Source of the DNA: an uncultured Collinsella sp.
GTDB lineage: Bacteria > Actinomycetota > Coriobacteriia > Coriobacteriales > Coriobacteriaceae
Length of the DNA stretch: 39,126 nt
Assembly (NCBI GenBank): GCA_900549185.1
Contig: URNM01000005.1
Location: forward strand, 1-39,126
Direction of reading: 5' to 3'
The notes under the pieces: model-generated
What the model saw: only the letters and a program-made list of their open reading frames with translations
Told to the model about the DNA's origin: nothing
Database searches by the model: none
Program-made: the position numbers and the translations under genes
In this document: positions 33,753-39,126 of the stretch, one piece after another
How positions within the stretch are numbered: position 1 is the stretch's first letter
How the letters are laid out: every line of letters starts with the position of its first letter

Positions 33753-34610
33753 TTACTCTGCTTTGCCCACAGAGTTGAGGTTGGTCATGCGGATCTTAAC
33801 CAGCTCGGTGATCTCACGCATGCCCTCCTTGGCCGGCTTCTTAGGATCGAAGCAGGCGGGGTTCTCGGCCATGTAGGCCATGAAGCCCTTGGTGTAGGCC
33901 TGACGCAGCTCGGTGGCGTAGTTAACCTTGCAGATGCCGTTCTTCACAGCCTCGGCAACCTGCTCATCGGGCACACCGGAGGTGCCGTGCAGAACCAGCG
34001 GCACGTCGACGGCGTCACGGATGGCCTTGACCACGGACTGCTCGATGTGCGGATCGCTCGTGTACACACCGTGGCTGGTGCCAACGCCAATGGCCAGCGA
34101 GGTGCAGCCGGTGCGCTCGACGAACTCCTTGGCCTCGGCAGGATCGGTGTAGGGGCTCTCGCCCTCAACTGCGGGACCGTCGTCCTCCTTGCCGCCAACC
34201 TTGCCGAGCTCAGCCTCGACGGGCACGCCCATGGCGCGGCCAGCATCGGCGACGGACTTGGTCAGGGCAATGTTGTCCTCGAAAGACTCGTGCGAGCCGT
34301 CGATCATGACAGAGGTGTAGCCAGTGCGGAAAGCCTGCATGCAGCGGTCATAGCCGTCGCCGTGATCGAGGTGCAGGGCAACAGGCACGGAAGCGCGCTC
34401 GGCGGCAGCCTTAACCATGCCGTAGAAGTAGTCCAGACCAGCGGTCTTGATGGTGCCCGGGGTGGTCTGCATGATGACGGGGGACTTGGTCTCCTCGGCA
34501 GCAGCCAGAACGGCCATAACAAACTCGAGGTTCTCGACGTTGAACGCGCCTACGGCGTAGTGGCCGGCCTGAGCGTCCTTGAGCATCTTTTCGGTGGTAA
34601 CAAGTGCCAT
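33753..34610 (-). CDS. Class II fructose/tagatose-bisphosphate aldolase
   Basis: A 285-residue zinc aldolase: VGAFNVENLE, HLDHGDGYD (80-88, catalytic Asp82 and zinc-ligand His83), a second metal-binding region VEAELGKVGG, GVGTSHGVY, LVLHGTSGVPDEQ (zinc His) and KVNYATELR. It splits fructose 1,6-bisphosphate, or tagatose 1,6-bisphosphate in GatY/KbaY relatives, which share the short length. The divergent DeoR regulator hints at a sugar-specific rather than a general glycolytic role, but this is not decisive. ATG 34610 chosen by homology with GAGGAG nine bases upstream; 47 extra upstream codons are unsupported. Confidence 0.9.
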   Translation of the reverse strand: MALVTTEKMLKDAQAGHYAVGAFNVENLEFVMAVLAAAEETKSPVIMQTTPGTIKTAGLDYFYGMVKAAAERASVPVALHLDHGDGYDRCMQAFRTGYTSVMIDGSHESFEDNIALTKSVADAGRAMGVPVEAELGKVGGKEDDGPAVEGESPYTDPAEAKEFVERTGCTSLAIGVGTSHGVYTSDPHIEQSVVKAIRDAVDVPLVLHGTSGVPDEQVAEAVKNGICKVNYATELRQAYTKGFMAYMAENPACFDPKKPAKEGMREITELVKIRMTNLNSVGKAE

Positions 34611-34944
34611 GAGCGTTTGCTCCTCTCCCTCGCCCGCATCTGGACATCGGGCGTACGTGTCCGCAAGGCGTTTTACCTTGCGTTTTACTGCGCTCATTGT
34701 ATGAAATTCAGCGGCCTTGCACGTGCGAGATATTGAGCCGATGCAGGTCAATACAGTCGTTTTTGAAAAGTAAACGGAAGGGGTTGAACCCGAGCGCGCG
34801 TGTTCGATATTGAATTTTGTGCGTTCAGCGTCTTTCTTTTATAGAAAAGATAAGTAATCGAAAGGTGTTTTCTTACTCAAAAAGAAAATGAACGAAAATA
34901 GAGTCAACACAATTCCTGCAAATTTAGCCGAGAATGGAGCAAGC
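34611..34944. promoter_or_regulatory. Divergent control region between aldolase and DeoR genes
   Basis: Holds the promoters of both genes. A minus-strand -10-like TACAAT is at 34696-34701; no good -35. Near DeoR an A/T-rich imperfect palindrome TCTTTTATAGAAAAGA (around 34836-34851) and repeated CGAAA motifs could be DeoR-type binding sites. Confidence 0.35.
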
Positions 34945-35748
34945 ATGGCCCAAGCCACCAACCGTGCCTTTGCCGACGAACGCCGTACCGCCATTTTGGA
35001 AATGCTCGATCATAATGCCTCGGTGCAGGTAGCAGAAATCGCCCAGACCTTTGGCGTGTCCTCCGTCACCGCCCGCGCCGACCTTGACGCGCTCGCCGAA
35101 GCAGGCAAGCTGCGCCGCACGCATGGCGGTGCCGTATCGCTCCACAAACGCCTGACCGTCTCCACGCAGGATCGCCGCATCAACGTCAACGTCGCCGCCA
35201 AGCAGGCCATCGCGCAAAGCGCCATCGAGCTCGTCAATGACGGCGACACGCTGCTCGTCGACTCGGGCACCACGGCGCTCGAGTTCGTCCGGCTCCTCGA
35301 TCAACGCGACGGTATCACCGTCATCACAGCAGACATTACCATTGCCGATTACATCGACGAGAGCATGCCCTCAGTCGATGTCGTCATGCTGGGCGGGGCG
35401 TTGCGCAAAGGCCATCGTTATTTGTACGGACCGCTCACTATGCAAGCGCTCCAAATGGTCCATGCCGATCTTGCCGTCATGTGCCCTGGCGCTTTTGTCC
35501 CCAGCTGCGGCTTTACGACCGACTTTCCGCAGATGGCCGAGACCAAAGCGGCTATGGTCGGTGCCGCCCGTCAAAGCGTCGCCCTCATGGACGCCAGCAA
35601 GGTTAACGGACGCGGCATGTACCGCTTTGCCGAACTCGCCGACGTCGACTCCATCGTGATGGACCGTGACCCCGATAATGCCGTCGCTACCTCAATCGCC
35701 GAGATCGTCGACAACGCCCGCCCAAATCTCCTCATCGCCGGCGCTTAA
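34945..35748 (+). CDS. DeoR-family transcriptional regulator
   Basis: A 267-residue DeoR/GlpR-type repressor: N-terminal winged helix (ERRTAILEMLDHN, VAEIAQTFGVSSVTARADLD, RRTHGGAV) then the DeoRC sensor domain with the DSGTTALEF sugar-phosphate loop, VVMLGGALRKGHRYLYG and MDASKV. ATG 34945 is favoured because GGAG lies five bases upstream and the product begins like other family members; ATG 34888 would add 19 residues without a clear site. Divergent from the aldolase gene, it probably senses a phosphorylated ketose and controls that gene. Confidence 0.92.
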   Translation: MAQATNRAFADERRTAILEMLDHNASVQVAEIAQTFGVSSVTARADLDALAEAGKLRRTHGGAVSLHKRLTVSTQDRRINVNVAAKQAIAQSAIELVNDGDTLLVDSGTTALEFVRLLDQRDGITVITADITIADYIDESMPSVDVVMLGGALRKGHRYLYGPLTMQALQMVHADLAVMCPGAFVPSCGFTTDFPQMAETKAAMVGAARQSVALMDASKVNGRGMYRFAELADVDSIVMDRDPDNAVATSIAEIVDNARPNLLIAGA

Positions 35749-35753
35749 ACAAA

Positions 35754-35784
35754 AACCACCACAAAGGTCTCCTTTGTGGTGGTT
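35754..35784 (-). terminator. Terminator between convergent DeoR and flavodiiron genes
   Basis: A perfect 14-bp stem AACCACCACAAAGG / CCTTTGTGGTGGTT with loop of three. On the minus strand it is followed by TTTTTGTTT, so it best serves the flavodiiron gene. Confidence 0.88.
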
Positions 35785-35807
35785 GAGCATCAGAAGTGAA
35801 TGTGTCG

Positions 35808-36968
35808 CTACTTGGACAGCTCGTCAGCAAGGGCCTCGATCTGAGCGCGCGAGGCGTCGTTGAGCGAACCCAGCACGGTCACCTTGTTCTGCGCCATGGT
35901 GATGTCCTTCATGCCCCCGAGCTCCTTGGTCATAACCTTGGCAGCGGTGGGCGCCCAGGAGCCGGCCTCAACGAGTGCCACCGTACGGTTCTGATAGGCG
36001 TGCTCGGCAAGCGTGTGGATGAAGGTGCTCATGAACGGGAAGATCTCGCCCTGATAGGTGATGGAGGCGAGCACCAGACGGTCATAGCGGAACGCATCCT
36101 CAACGGCCTCGGCCATATCGTCGCGAGCCAGGTCAAAGACGGAAACCTTCTGGCCGCGAGCCTCGAGCGCAGTTGCAAGCTCCTCAACGGCAGCCTTCAG
36201 ATGGCCATACACGCTCGCATAGGCGATCGTGATGCCCTCGTCCTCGGGCTGATAGCTCGACCAGGTGTTGTAGGTGTCGAGGTAGTAGCCCAGGTTCTCG
36301 GTCAGCACGGGGCCGTGGAGCGGGCAGATGATCTGGATGTCCAGGTCGGCGGCCTTCTTGAGCACAGCCTGCACGAACTTACCGAACTTGCCCACGATGC
36401 CAAAGTAGTAGCGGCGAGCCTCGCAGGCCCAGCCTTCGGGATCCTCGATGTCGTTGGCGCCAAACTTGCCAAAGCCGTCGGCACTAAAGAGCACCTTGTC
36501 GGTGGCCTCATAGGAGAAGAGCACCTCGGGCCAGTGCACGTTGGGGGCGCCGACAAACGTTAGGCTGTGACCGCCCAGATCGAGCACGTCGCCCTCTTTG
36601 ACGACCATCTTGCGCTCGGGGTAGTCGGTGCCAAAGTAGTTGACCATCATGCGGAAGGCGCCCATGCTGGCCACAATCTGTGCTTGGGGATAGCGCTCCA
36701 TAAAGGCGGCGATACCGGCGGAGTGATCGGGCTCCATATGGTGAACGACCAGGTAGTCGGGGGTGCGGCCGTCGAGCACGGCCTCGAGGTTGCCGAGCCA
36801 CTCGTCAACAAAGCCAGCGTCGACCGAATCGGCGACGGCGATCTTGTCGCCCAAGATAACGTAGCTGTTGTATGCCATACCATTCTCGGACACGTCGTAC
36901 TGGCCCTCGAACAGGTCAATGTCGTGATCGTTGACGCCAATGTAGCGGATATCCTTGGTGATCTCCAT
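35808..36968 (-). CDS. Flavodiiron protein (A-type flavoprotein, FprA family)
   Basis: A 386-residue O2- or NO-reducing protein of anaerobes. The N-terminal metallo-beta-lactamase-like domain carries the diiron ligands HMEPDH (77-82), NVHWPEVLF, SADGFG and CPLHGP. The C-terminal flavodoxin domain (from about 250, YASVYGHLKAAVEELA) binds FMN. No rubredoxin domain is fused, so electrons come from a separate carrier. ATG 36968 by homology with AGGAGG ten bases upstream. It protects oxygen-sensitive enzymes such as the glycyl-radical PFL in this genome (inference). Confidence 0.94.
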   Translation of the reverse strand: MEITKDIRYIGVNDHDIDLFEGQYDVSENGMAYNSYVILGDKIAVADSVDAGFVDEWLGNLEAVLDGRTPDYLVVHHMEPDHSAGIAAFMERYPQAQIVASMGAFRMMVNYFGTDYPERKMVVKEGDVLDLGGHSLTFVGAPNVHWPEVLFSYEATDKVLFSADGFGKFGANDIEDPEGWACEARRYYFGIVGKFGKFVQAVLKKAADLDIQIICPLHGPVLTENLGYYLDTYNTWSSYQPEDEGITIAYASVYGHLKAAVEELATALEARGQKVSVFDLARDDMAEAVEDAFRYDRLVLASITYQGEIFPFMSTFIHTLAEHAYQNRTVALVEAGSWAPTAAKVMTKELGGMKDITMAQNKVTVLGSLNDASRAQIEALADELSK

Positions 36969-37097
36969 CAGGCAAAGCCTCCTAGATAGACAAAAGAGCC
37001 CGTCTATCATAACACTCGGCAGTATCCCAACTGCTATCTGCCGGCATCCATACCGATTGTTATTGAAATACGATTAATCGCCGTTTACCTGCGCAAA

Positions 37098-38129
37098 CTA
37101 TGCGCACGGTATCGCCGTGCTATGCCGAATAATGAGCTGGCCGGGAATACGAATGGCAACGGTTTTGCCCGCCGTACCCGCCTCGGGAACCGCATGCTCG
37201 AACACCTCGCGTCCCCGCTGATGCAAATCGAATCGAACGGTCGTGAGCTCGTTATGCGCGACAAAGTCGTCGAGCGAGTCATCGACGCCCACCACGCTTA
37301 CGTCCTCGGGCACGCGCAAGCCGCTATCGCGCAGCGCTGCAATTGCGCCATTTGCCATCTGATCGTTTGCCGCGTAAATCGCCGTCATGGTGCGGTCGTG
37401 TTCGGCCAGATACCTACCGGCCTCGTAACCGCTGTTGGCAGACCAGTCGCCCTCGAGCGGCTCTGCCGGCTCGATGTGTTTACGCTCGAGTGCATCCTGC
37501 CAACCGGCGCGACGAAATTGCTCGTCGACCGAGAACGACGGGCCGCCAATATAGCGAATTTGCTCGTGCCCCAGCTCAAACAGGTGATCCATAAGCAATA
37601 GCGAGCAGCCGTAATGGTCGGAATCGACCGTGGTCACCCGCGGGTGCGCATACATGGTAACGATGACCGTGCCAATGCCCGGCAGTGGATCAAACGTCTC
37701 AAAATCGGGCGCCATGCGGCTCATGCCGATGATGATGCCGTCCACCGGCAATGCGGCCATACGACGCGTGGCCTCGGCAAGCGAGAATTCCTCGGTCTTG
37801 GACATCTCGACCAGCGTGATGGCGCAATTATGCTCGCGAGCAGCGCTGGCGATGCCGTCGATCATTGAGAGGTTGCCAAACTTGGTGACATCGTTGATGC
37901 ATAGGCCGACCGAATGGTAACGGCCGTCGCGCAGCGAGCGACCGGCATAACTCGGACGAAAGCCGAGCTCTTGCATAGCAGCCTGCACGCGCTGGCGCGT
38001 CTGCTCGTTAACGTTGGGCAAGCCGTTGGCGACGCGCGAAACCGTCTGCTGCGAAACGCCAGCAGCGCGGGCGACGTCGGCCATGGAAACCGGACGCGTA
38101 CCTGTATCGTTGGACGGGCGCCTTGCCAC
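37098..38129 (-). CDS. LacI-family regulator, probably of the galactose genes
   Basis: A 343-residue LacI/GalR repressor: helix-turn-helix SMADVARAAGVSQQTVSRVA, hinge region FRPSYAGRSL, then the sugar-binding domain (VDGIIIGMSRM, VTTVDSDHYG, IRYIGGPS, VVGVDDSLDDF). The start is a GTG at 38129 with AAGGTGAT upstream. It diverges from galK, and three copies of a TGTTAACGTACTC element lie in the shared intergenic region, one near its own start, so it likely controls itself and galactose catabolism. Confidence 0.93.
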   Translation of the reverse strand: MARRPSNDTGTRPVSMADVARAAGVSQQTVSRVANGLPNVNEQTRQRVQAAMQELGFRPSYAGRSLRDGRYHSVGLCINDVTKFGNLSMIDGIASAAREHNCAITLVEMSKTEEFSLAEATRRMAALPVDGIIIGMSRMAPDFETFDPLPGIGTVIVTMYAHPRVTTVDSDHYGCSLLLMDHLFELGHEQIRYIGGPSFSVDEQFRRAGWQDALERKHIEPAEPLEGDWSANSGYEAGRYLAEHDRTMTAIYAANDQMANGAIAALRDSGLRVPEDVSVVGVDDSLDDFVAHNELTTVRFDLHQRGREVFEHAVPEAGTAGKTVAIRIPGQLIIRHSTAIPCA

Positions 38130-38222
38130 AGGATCACCTTCACCCTTGCGAGATCTGAATAGCGTGAATGCCGGCCCGGGCAGAAATACATCCCGCGCCG
38201 AGGCCCGCTATCGTCGGACGCA

Positions 38223-38426
38223 TGTTAACGTACTCTACTTTTTCTATCTGCATCTCTTCTGCTTTATAAGTCCATACGGCAGTACCGTTCACGGCTGAAT
38301 TTCTACCGATTACCAGATTCTCAAAAAGTGACAAGCGTTGTGTTATGAGTACGTTAACATAGCCCGTAACGTGCGATACCGTGAACACTTGGTTCATGCC
38401 GCTTCAAGTTGTTAACGTACTCATAA
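38223..38426. promoter_or_regulatory. Three LacI-type operators in the lacI-galK intergenic region
   Basis: TGTTAACGTACTC at 38223-38235, inverted TTATGAGTACGTTAACA at 38343-38359 and TGTTAACGTACTCATAA at 38410-38426. The last two are perfect 17-bp inverted copies of each other separated by 50 bases, a spacing suited to looping across the galK promoter. Each site has a central CG typical of LacI-family operators. No clear -35/-10 pair was fixed. 38130-38467 holds no gene. Confidence 0.72.
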
Positions 38427-38467
38427 CGACGCAAAACCCACCCGGGCGCGCCAAGGAAAGGACTCCC

Positions 38468-39078
38468 ATGACCACTCCCGACGAAAAGACACTCGCCACG
38501 CTCACCAAGCTATTTGAGGAGGAGTTTGGCCCCATCGGCGACCGCCAGGTGCTCTACGTGCACGCGCCCGGGCGTTCCGAGATCAGTGGTAATCACACCG
38601 ATCACGAAGGCGGTCACGTTATCGCCGGCTCGCTCGATGTCGCTGTCGACGGCATCGCCGTGGCAACCGACTCCAACAAGATTCGCGTCGCCGACGAGGG
38701 CTATCCTACGTTTGAGATCACGCTCGACACGCTGGATGTTCAGAAGTCCGAGAAGGGCACGTCCGCAAGCCTCGTCCGCGGCATGGCGCACGAGATTGCA
38801 GCCCTTGGCGTTGAGCCCCACGGCTTCGACTTCGCCTTCACCTGCTCCGTCCCCTCGGGTGGCGGCCTTTCCAGCTCTGCCGCCGTCGAGGCCGCGTACG
38901 GTCGTGCCATGGAGACGCTCTGGGGCGCGCCCGCCATTGAGCCCGTCACGCTCGCTCAGATGAGCCAGCGCACCGAGAACAACTACTACGGCAAGCCCTG
39001 CGGCCTGATGGACCAGGCCGCTGTGTGCCTGGGCGGCCTTGCCTACATGGACTTTGAGGACCAGGCTCAGCCTAAAAC
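38468..39078 (+). CDS. galK: Galactokinase, 5' part (cut by contig end)
   Basis: GHMP kinase phosphorylating galactose at C1 in the Leloir pathway. About 203 residues are present of roughly 400. The galactokinase signature is variant: PGRSEISGNHTDHEGG (34-49; usually GRVNLIGEHTDYNGG). The ATP loop is VPSGGGLSSSAAVE, and GLMDQAA near residue 182 holds the catalytic Asp. ATG 38468 has AGGA six bases upstream. The frame runs on through the adapter, but residues coded after 39078 are artefact. Confidence 0.92.
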
Positions 39079-39126
39079 CTGTCTCTTATACACATCTCCG
39101 AGCCCACGAGACACTGAGCGATCTCG
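39079..39126 (+). other. Nextera adapter read-through (sequencing artefact)
   Basis: CTGTCTCTTATACACATCT (39079-39097) is the Nextera mosaic-end sequence; CCGAGCCCACGAGAC (39098-39112) is the Read 2-side adapter; ACTGAGCG (39113-39120) is in the position of an 8-base i7 index; ATCTCG begins the P7 flow-cell sequence. Not part of the genome. Confidence 0.98.

Overview
The window reads as chromosomal DNA of an anaerobic, high-GC, gut-type actinobacterium of the class Coriobacteriia, most likely Collinsella. This is inferred from codon and base usage, the anaerobic gene set (pyruvate formate-lyase and its activase, a flavodiiron protein, agmatine deiminase), a membrane-bound LuxR regulator and the fructan/galactose uptake genes. 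It is the end of a draft contig: the last 48 bases (39079-39126) are Illumina Nextera adapter read-through, not genome.

Layout. 1-597: 3' part of thrB. 598-1841: hairpin repeats and an AT-rich island with a secreted DUF5626-like protein and a 34-residue membrane peptide. 1842-3254: two-gene toxin-antitoxin-like operon (DUF3990 protein plus XRE regulator) with a double palindromic operator. 3291-6806 (minus): engB/ysxC, mtnN, a beta-lactamase-like gene remnant, pflA and degV. 7083-12701 (minus): fructan/sucrose locus with GH32, a PTS EIIBC, a divergent GH32 and a LacI regulator whose operators overlap the promoter. 13138-15526 (minus): pyruvate formate-lyase split into a core gene and a separate glycyl-radical-domain gene. 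15996-17873 (minus): KdgT-like permease and an SDR dehydrogenase. 18163-22831 (plus): MarR regulator with a heterodimeric ABC exporter. 23139-24170: DAHP synthase. 24505-27438 (minus): APC antiporter and agmatine deiminase separated by a structured 285-base gap. 27683-28504: membrane LuxR regulator. 28833-31809 (minus): BceAB/MacB-type ABC transporter. 31958-32947: a Nudix-Vsr fusion protein. 33753-36968: class II aldolase, divergent DeoR regulator, flavodiiron protein. 37098-39078: LacI regulator divergent from a truncated galK.

Three observations stand out. (1) The pyruvate formate-lyase core stops just before the glycyl-radical domain, which is supplied by an adjacent 83-residue gene with its own ribosome binding site, so the enzyme must be assembled in trans. 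(2) A family of nested hairpin elements lies just 3' of genes (thrB, the glycyl-radical gene twice, the aldolase). The stems vary, but an imperfect internal helix (GTCCTCG opposite TGCGGAA, read on the sense strand of the upstream gene) is conserved, as expected of a structured RNA or protein-binding element. (3) A Nudix hydrolase is fused to a very-short-patch-repair endonuclease.

No tRNA, rRNA, CRISPR array or intact insertion sequence was recognised.
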